A DNA stretch of 64,000 bases from CAVZMO01 sp963776195 (GTDB taxonomy: Bacteria > Nitrospirota > Thermodesulfovibrionia > Thermodesulfovibrionales > SM23-35), in NCBI GenBank assembly GCA_963776195.1, contig CAVZMO010000036.1, positions 62,001 to 126,000 of the forward strand. The letters are read 5' to 3'. Of the stretch, positions 27,857 to 37,149 are shown piece after piece; position 1 is the stretch's first letter, and each line of letters begins with the position of its first letter. The notes under the pieces were generated by a model that made no database searches, was not told the origin of the DNA, and saw only the letters and a program-made list of their open reading frames with translations. A program made the position numbers and the translations under genes.

Positions 27857-28705
27857 ATGATGGATAAGGATTATTACCGGGTTCTCGGTGTGAGTGAAAG
27901 TGCGACTGCGGATGAAATAAAGAAGACCTACCGGAAATTGGCTTTCCAGTATCATCCCGATAAAAACCCCGGCAGTGAAGAGATGATGAAAGATATCAAT
28001 GAGGCCTATGCTGTCTTATCCGCCCAGAAAAAGAGAGTGGCATATGATTCTTACAGGCAGAGATATGGTTCCTCTGCCAGGGACCAGTTCAGGCAGAACT
28101 ATGCCGAACAGGACATCTTCAAGGATTCCGACATTTATCAGATATTCGAGGAGTTAAGCAGGGCATTCGGTTTCAGCAGGCCGGAAGATATCTTCGGCAG
28201 GAGTAATTTCTACGGAAACCGATACCAGACTTTTGAATTTAAAGGCCCCGGATTTTTCGGAAAGGGGACGTTCTTTTTCCGACCGATGCCGACCGATCAT
28301 CAGGAGCAGATAAAAAGGTCTCAGTATCAAACAGAAGAAATGACCGAGCGGCCTTCTTTATCATCCAGGCTTTTTTTAAAGGGCTTGAATCTGTTTCAGA
28401 GACACATAGCAAAGAAATACGGGCTGGAAGTTCCGGAAAACGGCAGGGATCGGTTTGACGTGATTAAAATTACGCCTGAGGAAGCGGCAACCGGGGGCAA
28501 GGTCGGATATCATTACCTGAAAGGGGATACTCACCGGGATCTTTTGGTGAAGATCCCAGCCGGAATACGGGCCGGTCAAGAAATAAAACTGAAAGGTTTG
28601 GGTGAGGAAGGAAATAACGGGGGGGTAACCGGCAATCTCTACCTCAAGGTCAAGGTTCGTGTGTCGATTCTCAAAAGGATATCGGAGTTTTTCAAGCAGG
28701 GATGA
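27857..28705 (+). CDS. DnaJ-domain co-chaperone (CbpA-like)
   Basis: About 282 residues. A J domain (DYYRVLGVSESATADEIKK, HPD motif in YHPDKNPG) is followed by a long linker rich in Phe and Gly, with no zinc-finger Cys. A single C-terminal peptide-binding domain follows (ITPEEAATGGKVGYH, VKIPAGIRAGQEIKLKGLG). The start at 27857 has AAGGAGG upstream; the frame is open to 27806 without a site. The C-terminal domain is short, about half the length of CbpA. It is convergent with ilvD. Confidence 0.88.
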   Translation: MMDKDYYRVLGVSESATADEIKKTYRKLAFQYHPDKNPGSEEMMKDINEAYAVLSAQKKRVAYDSYRQRYGSSARDQFRQNYAEQDIFKDSDIYQIFEELSRAFGFSRPEDIFGRSNFYGNRYQTFEFKGPGFFGKGTFFFRPMPTDHQEQIKRSQYQTEEMTERPSLSSRLFLKGLNLFQRHIAKKYGLEVPENGRDRFDVIKITPEEAATGGKVGYHYLKGDTHRDLLVKIPAGIRAGQEIKLKGLGEEGNNGGVTGNLYLKVKVRVSILKRISEFFKQG

Positions 28706-28720
28706 TGACAGTATCTCCTT

Positions 28721-30373
28721 TTATTTCATCACCGCACCGCTTCCTGCCGAACTGACCATCTTCGCATATCTGGAGAGATAGCCTTTGGTAATCTTCGGCT
28801 TCAGCGGCTTCCATTTACTCATTCTCTCTTTTATTTCTTCCCCGGATAAAAGGGCATCGATCTTTCTGTTCGGTATATCGATCTTTATCCTGTCTCCATT
28901 CTTCAGGATGGCTATTATTCCGCCTTCCATCGCTTCAGGGGATATATGCCCTATGCACGGTCCCCTCGTGCCTCCGGAGAATCTCCCGTCGGTGATCAAG
29001 GCAACCGATTCACTCAAACCCATGCCTGCAATGGCTGCGGTAGGGGAGAGCATTTCCCGCATTCCGGGGCCTCCTTTGGGGCCTTCATATCTGATGACGA
29101 CGACATTGCCGGCCTTGATCTTTCCGTTCATGATCGCCTTCATGCCTTCTTCTTCTGAATTGAACACCTTCGCGGTGCCTTCAAACTTCATCATGTTCCG
29201 GCTCACGGCAGATTGCTTGACGACCGCGCCGTCGGGTGCAAGGTTGCCCCTCAGTATCGCGATCCCGCCTTCCTTGTGATACGGCTTATCCAATGGCCTT
29301 ATGACGTTTTCATCCGTTATATTTGCCGAGCTGGCGATTTCGAATATCTTCATGCCGCTCACAGTCATATTGTTGTGCAAGACCTTTCCCAGCCTCTTCA
29401 TTAAAGCGGGGATTCCACCCGCCCAGTCGAGGTCTTCGAGGTAATGTTCGCCGCCTGGCAGCATATTGGCGAGATGGGGTGTATTTTTGCTCAATATATC
29501 AAACGCCTCCAGGGGGAGTTCAACGCCTGCATCATGGGCTATCGCAGGGATATGAAGCACGGTATTTGTTGAACCGCCGAGAGCAAGGTCCACCATGATT
29601 GCGTTCTCAAAGGCATTCCTCGTCATAATCTTCCTTGCAGTAACATTTTTCTTTATGAGATCAACAATGCGCATTCCGCTCGCAAAGGCAATCCTTCTCT
29701 TATCGGCGGATACCGCCAGTGCGGTAGCACATCTCGGAAGACTCATCCCGAGGGCCTCTGTAATACACGCCATAGTATTTGCCGTATACATGCCCTGACA
29801 AGAACCGGCGCCCGGACATGCGCACACCTCAAGGGCTTCGAGCTCTTCTTTTTTTATCAATCCCTTCTGATATTTTCCTATCGCTTCGAAGGTATCATTG
29901 ACCAGTGATAATCTTCTCCCTCCCAGACGGCCGGAGAGCATCGGGCCGGCGGTGACAACGATCGCCGGTATGTCTATTCTTGCCGCGGCCATCAGCATTC
30001 CGGGGGTTATCTTGTCGCAGTTTGTGAGGAGTACAAGGCCGTCGAACTGATGCGCCTGCGCCACGGTCTCGACGAGATCGGCGATCAATTCCCGTGAAGG
30101 GAGGGAATAATGCATGCCCGTATGCCCCATGGCGATGCCGTCGCAGATGCCGGGGATTCCGAAAAAGAAGGGATATCCTCCGCCGGTATGCACTCCTTTT
30201 TCTATGTACCGCTCAAGGTCCCGCATACCGATGTGGCCCGGGATAATATCGGTGAAACTCGTTGCGACGCCGATGAAAGGCTTTTTCATCTCACTTTTCG
30301 GCAAACCTGTTGCGTACAGGAGCGCCCTGTGCGGAACTCGCTCCAGACCTTCTTTTATTATTTTACTCCTCAT
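28721..30373 (-). CDS. ilvD: Dihydroxy-acid dehydratase
   Basis: A 550-residue enzyme of valine, isoleucine and leucine synthesis, dehydrating dihydroxy acids. Conserved Fe-S ligands and active-site blocks are visible: GICDGIAMGHTGMHYSL, TNCDKITPGML, CPGAGSCQGMYTANTM and GRFSGGTRGPCIGH. The start at 30373 follows a GGGGG-type site. No other ilv genes are nearby. Confidence 0.97.
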   Translation of the reverse strand: MRSKIIKEGLERVPHRALLYATGLPKSEMKKPFIGVATSFTDIIPGHIGMRDLERYIEKGVHTGGGYPFFFGIPGICDGIAMGHTGMHYSLPSRELIADLVETVAQAHQFDGLVLLTNCDKITPGMLMAAARIDIPAIVVTAGPMLSGRLGGRRLSLVNDTFEAIGKYQKGLIKKEELEALEVCACPGAGSCQGMYTANTMACITEALGMSLPRCATALAVSADKRRIAFASGMRIVDLIKKNVTARKIMTRNAFENAIMVDLALGGSTNTVLHIPAIAHDAGVELPLEAFDILSKNTPHLANMLPGGEHYLEDLDWAGGIPALMKRLGKVLHNNMTVSGMKIFEIASSANITDENVIRPLDKPYHKEGGIAILRGNLAPDGAVVKQSAVSRNMMKFEGTAKVFNSEEEGMKAIMNGKIKAGNVVVIRYEGPKGGPGMREMLSPTAAIAGMGLSESVALITDGRFSGGTRGPCIGHISPEAMEGGIIAILKNGDRIKIDIPNRKIDALLSGEEIKERMSKWKPLKPKITKGYLSRYAKMVSSAGSGAVMK

Positions 30374-30472
30374 AAATACCCCCAATGATTATGGAAATAA
30401 AAACTGAGAAACATGAAATGAGACAAAAATCTCTTATTGCTCACTTCCCACTCCTCAGCTCTAATTAGATTC

Positions 30473-30703
30473 TTAATTCAGCGGACGACTTTTCTTGTAC
30501 TCTCTCACCAGTTCCGCCATCCGGTCCTTTTTCAAGAGTTTCTGTTTCTGAATCCTTTTTCGTTCAATCTCTTCCTCCGCGGTAAGATAACGCTTGCTGT
30601 CGATCTCCGAAAGCACACCGTCAAGGCCCCTATGCTCCTCGCTCAGCTTCCTGAATTCCTCATTTTCTTTTTTTAAGAATTCAACGATCTCGTTCTCTTT
30701 CAA
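30473..30703 (-). CDS. DUF465 (YdcH-like) small coiled-coil protein
   Basis: A 76-residue, highly charged helical protein with EFRKLSEEHRGLDGVLSEI and KRYLTAEEEIERKRIQKQKLL, typical of DUF465. Function is unknown. It stands between ilvD and hemG. Confidence 0.85.
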   Translation of the reverse strand: MKENEIVEFLKKENEEFRKLSEEHRGLDGVLSEIDSKRYLTAEEEIERKRIQKQKLLKKDRMAELVREYKKSRPLN

Positions 30704-30776
30704 TTTTACCTCCCGTTTTTAAGATAAAATTTTTGCTGAATAAACACTTTTTTGAGGCATTTTGGGATAGATTGCA

Positions 30777-32135
30777 TTATATCTCCTGAACGATCTTTTC
30801 TGCAAGCTTATAGGAATTCTCTATACAATCATTTACGCCTATCCCGCGATAGGCATTCCCTGTAAGGTACAGCCCCCTGAATCTGCCGACAATCCCGTCA
30901 ATCGTGTCGAGTCTTTTTTCATGTCCCGGGAAATACTGGGGGATACCCCTTTTATGAATATAAACCTTTGCAAAATCCGGTTGAACCTTTATCCCCATAA
31001 TATGATTAAGCTCATCCATGACTAAATGTACTTGTTTGTCTTCATCCTGCAGGGAGAGTTCAGACCGCCTCATGCCGCCGAGCATGCTTCTCAGGAGCAC
31101 ATACCCTTCAGGCGCCCTGTTGGGGAATATGCTCGAATCCCACAGGGTTCCTAATATCTTTCTGCCTTCTCTGCTCGGGATCAGGAAACCGAACCCATCA
31201 ACGGAGTGCTCTATCCGCTCTCGTTTATATCCCAGGCAGACAACAGAGACGGAGGGATAAAAGATTTCATCGAGCGTCGAAGAGAGTTTCTTGTCAATTA
31301 TCTTTACCATATCCGAAGTTTCAAAAGCAGGTGTCGCTAAAACAACGGCATCCGCCTCGATAGACGAACTATCCGAGACATGAACGATATACCCGGTTCC
31401 TTTCTTATCGACCGCAACCGCCTTTGCGCCCGTCTTCATCCTGTCTCCCAGATAACTTGAGAGCGCGTCGATCAAAGCCCCCATCCCGTCAAAAAATGAG
31501 GTAAGGACCCCGCCCGGACCGGCCCCCACCTTCCTGCCTGTTTTCTTTGCCTCCTTCTGGAGCTTAATCATGCCTCTGATAAGACCGCCATAGGTTTGTT
31601 CGAGATTATAGACTTTCGGGAAACAGCTCTTGAGGCTCATCTGTTCCGGGTCGCCCGCATAGATGCCTGACGCCATGGGATCTATGAGCTTCTCGTATGC
31701 TTCCTTACCGAGTCTTCTTCTTGCAAAGTCTGCGAGTGTCTCGTCACCTCCGCCGCCCTTTGGAGCAAACATCTCCCATATAATCCTCAGCCGGCCGGGA
31801 AGGCTCAGAAGGTTCGAAAAGAAGAACGAGACTGGTGATTCGGGCAATCGATGAAGGTTTCCCTCGGAGAAAATAAATCTCTTCCTCGCGGTATCGTTGC
31901 TCCTCAGCGGTTCCAGGGCAAGTTTGGAGACGAGCTCAAGGGTTTTCGGCCTGTTGTCGAGAAACCCGTTCACACCCCCTTCACAGAGAAACCCATCCAC
32001 CTTATCTGTCCAGATCTTGCCGCCTGCTTTCTTTTCGGACTCAAGTATCGTGATGTCTAAAGAGGGCTTTTTCTCAAGGAGAAAATAAGCTAAGGAAAGG
32101 CCGGAAATGCCGCCGCCGATGATTATCAGTCGCAT
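30777..32135 (-). CDS. hemG: Protoporphyrinogen/coproporphyrinogen oxidase (HemY/HemG type)
   Basis: This 452-residue FAD enzyme oxidises a porphyrinogen late in haem synthesis. IIGGGISGLSLAYFLLE is the FAD-binding fold; GGKIWTDKVDGFLCEGG and the C-terminal YLTGNAYRGIGVNDCI are typical of the family. Whether it acts on protoporphyrinogen or coproporphyrinogen cannot be told. No other haem genes are adjacent. The minus strand carries TAAAAT 7 bases before the ATG and no ribosome-binding site. Confidence 0.93.
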   Translation of the reverse strand: MRLIIIGGGISGLSLAYFLLEKKPSLDITILESEKKAGGKIWTDKVDGFLCEGGVNGFLDNRPKTLELVSKLALEPLRSNDTARKRFIFSEGNLHRLPESPVSFFFSNLLSLPGRLRIIWEMFAPKGGGGDETLADFARRRLGKEAYEKLIDPMASGIYAGDPEQMSLKSCFPKVYNLEQTYGGLIRGMIKLQKEAKKTGRKVGAGPGGVLTSFFDGMGALIDALSSYLGDRMKTGAKAVAVDKKGTGYIVHVSDSSSIEADAVVLATPAFETSDMVKIIDKKLSSTLDEIFYPSVSVVCLGYKRERIEHSVDGFGFLIPSREGRKILGTLWDSSIFPNRAPEGYVLLRSMLGGMRRSELSLQDEDKQVHLVMDELNHIMGIKVQPDFAKVYIHKRGIPQYFPGHEKRLDTIDGIVGRFRGLYLTGNAYRGIGVNDCIENSYKLAEKIVQEI

Positions 32136-32241
32136 TGGTTAAATTTTACCATACTTAAATTCAAATATTACATGATTGACTCGTATTCACCGAAAAAGTT
32201 TTCGTGGTTCAGAGAAGAATGATTTCAAACAAAAGCAGATC

Positions 32242-34071
32242 CTACCTGGATTCCATTGCCAGCGATAAAAAAGACTTTCTGTCGGAAGAATAGAGTATAA
32301 GGCCCTTTTGTTCAAAATCGTCCAGGACGGCGGACACGTCATCGACAGACATGCCCACATGTCCACACACTTCTTCGATCAGCCGTGATTTTTCAATTGC
32401 TGATAGGTATATCTGCTTCTCCACAGGATTAAGGACGTGGACCGTTCTGCTACCATTATGGCCGACATCGATCTGCAGGCCCTCGGGAGAGTCTTTGTAT
32501 ACCATGAAATAATCTTCCGGCTTTTTGGCGTTGATCTCTTCAACCTTTGTTCTGATCATCCCCGAGATCCTATATTGCTCTTCATCGTTATCGAACTCAT
32601 AGGGGTACGGATAGTTGGAATATGAAGGCATGGGGAAGTCCCTGAATACCGATGAGAAGACGGATTCATCATGTTTTTTAATGCCGTAGCCGGCGGGGTT
32701 GAGAAAAACCGGACAATCCGTCGGCAGATAGAACTCGCCGGGAAACATAACGAAATTCCCGTCCACCAGTATATGGGTCACAAGATCCATCACCCTCAAG
32801 TTTTCCTGCATATCCTCGTTCGTCATCCCGGGAAAACAGGTAAAGAGGTTGAACTGCACGGGTGCTCCCAGTTCGGCAGCGGCTTTCAGGACTTCAACAT
32901 TTTTCAGGGCCGCGACACCCTTGTTCATTAACTGCAATATCCTGTCACTGAAGGTTTCGATGCCGATCTGAAAATTCGACACCCAGTTGCCGAAACGCAG
33001 GATTGCGGACAGGACTTCTCTGTCCATCCTCTCTGCGCGGAATTCCGCATAGATGAAATTGAGATTTTTCCCTTCAAGATACCCCGCTATCTTGATGATT
33101 TCCTTCGGGTCTTTCAGGGCGTCCGAGTCCAGGATAAAGAAATTTCTGAGATCTTTCGAAACAGACTGATAGTATTCGATTTCTTCTCTCACACGATCTG
33201 CTTTTTTTGTCTGGCAAAGAATGTTGTATGACTCATCAGGACAGAACGTGCAGCGTTTCCACGGACAGCCCCTGCCGAATTCGATCGGCAAAATGATCTC
33301 GTCCGGCTCCAGAGGAAAGTCAGAAAAAGTGTAATGAGGAAAGGGAAGGGCGTTGATCGAGACGTTCGGTTTTGATTCAGCCTTTTTTATTTGGCCGGTT
33401 TTATCCCGGAATATGACATTGTAAAAATCTCTCCCATTATCATCAATATGTTCGAGTACGGTGTCAATCGTCACTTCACACTCGCTGATTCCCACAAAAT
33501 CAACGAAGCTGATATTCCTTACTACATCGTATGCAAAATCTCCCGAGCAATCCTTGCCTCCGATGATCGTGCGGATTTCCGGATACGCCTTCTTTATCAT
33601 GGAGCACATCAACAATGAACCGCTTAACTGATAGTGGGAGCAGCTGAACCCTATCAGTTTCGTGCTGTCGAGGTATGGTGCTATTTTTGAAAAAGAGGAT
33701 TCAATAAATGAGCCGGCAACGTCCCTCAGCTCTTCAAATTCGTTCATGGTTAATCCGACCGCATCGAGACGCTCCCTGAACAGATCGTGTGACACTGAAT
33801 AGTTTTTTTCAAAGAGAAGAGATGCAAAAATATAATCCAGCCCCATATATTCGACGCCGAACTGTTCTGTCAGCGTCGCTAAATTCTCGGTTATTCGTGG
33901 AGGAAAATTCTTCAGATAGGGAAGGAAATCGAGGTGGAAGTGGAATGTTTTTGCACTCCTTCCCTTCCCTGTGAGAAACGACTGCATAATGCCGAGGTTG
34001 ATATTCGGCACATTGGCAAACCATTTTGAAATGAACCGGGCATAAGGCATGGAAACAAAAATAAAATCCAT
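32242..34071 (-). CDS. B12-type radical SAM RiPP-maturation C-methyltransferase-like protein
   Basis: A 609-residue protein. Its N-terminal half resembles cobalamin-binding domains. It is followed by a radical-SAM motif GRGCPWKRCTFCP (about residue 270) and a C-terminal winged-helix-like tail. This architecture is that of RiPP maturation radical SAM C-methyltransferases (rSAM_ocin type). No precursor peptide or transporter is adjacent, so the product is unknown. The minus-strand start has only a weak -10-like TAATAA nearby and no ribosome site. It is divergent from the YkgJ-type gene. Confidence 0.8.
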   Translation of the reverse strand: MDFIFVSMPYARFISKWFANVPNINLGIMQSFLTGKGRSAKTFHFHLDFLPYLKNFPPRITENLATLTEQFGVEYMGLDYIFASLLFEKNYSVSHDLFRERLDAVGLTMNEFEELRDVAGSFIESSFSKIAPYLDSTKLIGFSCSHYQLSGSLLMCSMIKKAYPEIRTIIGGKDCSGDFAYDVVRNISFVDFVGISECEVTIDTVLEHIDDNGRDFYNVIFRDKTGQIKKAESKPNVSINALPFPHYTFSDFPLEPDEIILPIEFGRGCPWKRCTFCPDESYNILCQTKKADRVREEIEYYQSVSKDLRNFFILDSDALKDPKEIIKIAGYLEGKNLNFIYAEFRAERMDREVLSAILRFGNWVSNFQIGIETFSDRILQLMNKGVAALKNVEVLKAAAELGAPVQFNLFTCFPGMTNEDMQENLRVMDLVTHILVDGNFVMFPGEFYLPTDCPVFLNPAGYGIKKHDESVFSSVFRDFPMPSYSNYPYPYEFDNDEEQYRISGMIRTKVEEINAKKPEDYFMVYKDSPEGLQIDVGHNGSRTVHVLNPVEKQIYLSAIEKSRLIEEVCGHVGMSVDDVSAVLDDFEQKGLILYSSDRKSFLSLAMESR

Positions 34072-34173
34072 AATTTTTATTATTGCCTAAACTTACCTTT
34101 TTTTCCAAGTAAAAGAAAGACAGCCGCATCAGGCTGAATTAATTTGTGTCTCTCCTTTATAATTCAGGAAGAG

Positions 34174-34839
34174 ATGAAAGACAAGCGGTCAAAGATTTCA
34201 GGGTACAATCAACCGAAGAGGCTTAACTTTCCCGCTGATGAAGTGGTCCACCCCTGGCTTTCGATGCTCCTTGATGCCTATTGCATCGTTGACAAGGGAG
34301 TTGCCGAAGCCCTTAAGATGGAGGCGAGAAAGGGCAGGAAATTGGCCTGCAGCAAAGGGTGTTCGACCTGCTGCAAAACACATAACACTATCCCCGTATA
34401 TCCACTTGAACTGGTGGGTCTTTCCTGGTATGTCACGGAAAATATTAACGGTCCCGGGAGGGAAACTATAAAAGCCCGGCTTAAAGGATATGAAGAAAAC
34501 GGCCCCTGTCCCTTTCTGGTTGACGGAGCCTGCTCGGTGCACCCGATGCGACCAATCTCTTGCAGGCAATTCCTGGTTTTCGGAAAACCGTGCGATGATG
34601 GAGAAGATCCCTACTACACGAGGCGAGAAGACGTCCTGACGCCAATAACGAAGTTTACAGGCCGGGCTTTTTTCATTATGCTTCCCTTTTACGGCGTTGC
34701 AAATGAATCCGAGAGGTGGAAGATCATCGAGAGAGGTGCTGTCCATCAAGTGGTCAAACTTATGCAAACCTGCAATTGGAGAAGCCTGGCAGAAAAAATG
34801 GAGGAGTTCGAGAGGAGAGTTCCGGGGAAAAATATTTGA
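34174..34839 (+). CDS. YkgJ-type Cys-rich metal-binding protein
   Basis: A 221-residue protein of the zinc/iron-chelating YkgJ family. The Cys set CSKGCSTCC, then CPFL, CSVHPMRPISCRQFLVF, is the family signature. Function is uncertain; such proteins often accompany modification enzymes. The start at 34174 has AGGAAGAG upstream. The 14-residue mini-gene follows about 75 bases downstream with its own promoter-like and terminator elements. Confidence 0.85.
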   Translation: MKDKRSKISGYNQPKRLNFPADEVVHPWLSMLLDAYCIVDKGVAEALKMEARKGRKLACSKGCSTCCKTHNTIPVYPLELVGLSWYVTENINGPGRETIKARLKGYEENGPCPFLVDGACSVHPMRPISCRQFLVFGKPCDDGEDPYYTRREDVLTPITKFTGRAFFIMLPFYGVANESERWKIIERGAVHQVVKLMQTCNWRSLAEKMEEFERRVPGKNI

Positions 34840-34856
34840 GCTTTTCGAAATTCTTA

Positions 34857-34886
34857 TTGCAATCAATGCCTGATTTTTCTTAAAAT
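34857..34886 (+). promoter_or_regulatory. Likely promoter of the 14-residue peptide gene
   Basis: TTGCAA (34857-34862) and TAAAAT (34881-34886) are 18 bases apart, in the 74-base gap before the mini-gene. Transcription would begin near 34893, leaving a leader of about 20 bases with a strong ribosome site. Confidence 0.5.
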
Positions 34887-34913
34887 ATGTTATCAAAATG
34901 ACAGGAGGCAATT

Positions 34914-34958
34914 ATGTGCAAAAAGTGTAATTGCGGCAAAGGCGGAAAAAAGAAATAA
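34914..34958 (+). CDS. Predicted 14-residue Cys/Lys peptide
   Basis: The sequence MCKKCNCGKGGKKK is preceded by ACAGGAGGCAATT, an almost perfect ribosome-binding site at ideal distance, and ends in TAA. A likely promoter (34857-34886) and a clear terminator (34966-34993) flank it, so it looks like a complete one-gene transcription unit. Three Cys in CKKCNC and seven Lys suggest metal binding or nucleic-acid/phosphate contact. I do not recognise a family. It is too short for ordinary gene calling. It could also be an untranslated or regulatory RNA, but the ribosome site argues for translation. Confidence 0.65.
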   Translation: MCKKCNCGKGGKKK

Positions 34959-34965
34959 ATAATAG

Positions 34966-34993
34966 CGAGTTCCTTTCGGGGAACTCGTTTATT
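34966..34993 (+). terminator. Rho-independent terminator after the mini-gene
   Basis: CGAGTTCC and GGAACTCG form a perfect 8-bp stem around TTTCGG, followed by TTTATTA. It ends the 14-residue reading frame's transcript within 35 bases of the stop. Confidence 0.75.
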
Positions 34994-35120
34994 ACCGAAA
35001 AGACTGCCGCACGACAGTCCTTTTATGTTTGTTTAAATTTTTCTTAATGAAAAGGAATGTTTTTGTGGCACATTCGCGAAAAATGAGGCCCCTGCAAACC
35101 GAAATCCTTCAATATTCGGG

Positions 35121-37097
35121 TTAAATAGCAATCGGGTCGACGTCTATTTTAATCCTCACATCTCTCGATTCTTTGAAGGTCTCTACAAAAGTCCTTGCTG
35201 TTGCATGCAGCTTTCCACGGGCAGAGGATTTTAGGAGTAATCTCACTTCGCTTCTGCCTTGTCTGGTTCTTGTTATATAGGGACCGAGTATTTCGACGTC
35301 CTGAACGTTCTTTTCCGGAGCGGGATCATCCCTTTTCCCCTTGATGAAAGGATGGGGCGTCATCATTGTTTCATGAATGATCTCCGACAACTTGGACGAG
35401 ATATCTCTCACGCTTATAAATTTCATCAGTAAAAGCCTTGAATAAGGAGGGTAGGCGAGGGCTCTGCGTTTGCTCAGTTCTTCTTTAAAGAACGAATCGT
35501 AGTCATAATTTTTCAGGTATTTGAACAAATAGTTCTGCGGCATCCTTGTCTGGACGAATACCTCGCCGTCGGGGTCGATCTTATCGGCAACGGCAAGAGA
35601 TCTCCTGATATGCCTTTTCTGCAGATCGGAAGTCGGGAATGTTGAGGAGAAGATCCGTATTCAAGACTGCAGCCATGGAAAAGCCATTGGCAGAATCCAA
35701 TTTCCCTGTCATGAGTTTCGTGCCGACAATGATCCTGTGATCGAGCAAAAATGTCGACCCGATCAGGCCTTCCAAATCCGTTTTCCCTTTGACTCTGTCA
35801 CTGTCAATCCTGAGGGTTTTTATCTTTGTGAGTTCCTCGATGTCTTCCTGAATTTTCTGTGTGCCCGCGCCGGACAATTTCAGGTTGTAGCCTTTACATC
35901 CGCTGCAGCGTTCAGGCAACCCTGGACAATGCATATCCGCAATAATGACATTTCAGTGACACGTCCTGTTTATGAAAGACAAGGGGGATATTACAGCGCG
36001 GACACTCTTCGATGCGGCTGCAATCGATGCATTGTAATAATGTCGAGTATCCCCTTCTGTTCACAACGAACATAACTTTTTCTATCATTCTTGATATGTC
36101 TTGAGGCCGCATCTACGACCCCTTTTGATAGATACGGCTTCGCGAGTTTTTCATGTCTCATATCAACTACCCTGATGCGAGGTCTTTTCATCTTCGACGC
36201 CGGCTTTAAAAGGTTATATTTGCCTGTCTTACAATTAAAGAGGGATTCGACGGAGGGACAAATCGACGAAAGCATTACGGTTGCTTTCTCCAGATACCCT
36301 CTCATGACAGCAATATCCCTTGCACTGTAACAGGGACTATTCTCCTGTTTATAGGAATTGCTATGTTCACGGAGAACTGCGATAAAAGAAACTTTTTTCA
36401 AAGGGGCAAAAACGGCAGACCTTGTACCGAGCACGATATCGGAGCGGCCTGAAATAATCCTTCCTATCGTTTCGGATCTTTTTCCCCTGCTGAGTTCTCC
36501 GTGGAAAAGAGTTATCCTCTCCCCAAGCCGTTCGCGGAGTATCGGGTAAAGATTACTGATCATTGAAACTTCGGGAACAAGAATGATTCCGTTTCCGATC
36601 TCGGGAAGTATCTTGAGCAGAAAGGAGTATTCATATGCAGAAGACGGGGGATAAAGGAGAAACGTTCTGTATTCAACGCTGTTTATTGCATGTACAAGTC
36701 CTGCTGCAATGCTGTTGTCTATGTCAACAAGAGAATGAAGATGCTCTTTTGTTTCCTCCCTATTCGTCGCTCTTTGTTTCACCTTTGTGAATACCTCTTT
36801 CGGGAGGACATTCTTTAGGACGAGTCCTTGCTCAGCCATATAGTAATCCGCCATCCACTTTAAGAGGTCGATCATTTTTTTGCCGAGAACAGGAGTTTCA
36901 CCATGAACCTCCTGAATATCTTTCAGGGATCCGGATGGTACTTGCGCAGATTTTCCGATAACGACTCCTTTTGTGATTCTGTCCTTGAGTGCGGCGCTCA
37001 CGATCATGCCGGGTTTTACGCTCCTGGAGAGAATTTCAGGGCACCTGTAAGTTAAAGGTCCGATGTTTAGCGGGAAGAGGACATCAAAAAAATCCAT
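35121..37097 (-). CDS. priA: Primosomal protein N' (PriA), helicase motifs degenerate, frame broken
   Basis: Replication-restart protein of about 655 residues when the frame is restored. The N-terminal DNA-binding region, the zinc-binding Cys set (CIDC, CPRC, CHYC, CSGC), GTRSAVFAPL, RDIAVMRG, NRRGYS and the C-terminal IDVDP block all identify PriA. Three helicase motifs appear lost. The Walker A position reads YPPSSAYEY, the DEEH box reads LREHSNSYKQ, and the QVAGRAGR region reads like SLAVADKI. Actinobacterial PriA homologues are similarly helicase-poor. The frame breaks by one extra base near 36105, 35934 and 35565. I chose the start at 37097 because conservation begins with MDFFDVLFP. Confidence 0.85.
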
Positions 37098-37149
37098 ATG
37101 AAATTCTATCACATTTGTTAATGCTTCAACCTTTGTGTCATAATTCAAA

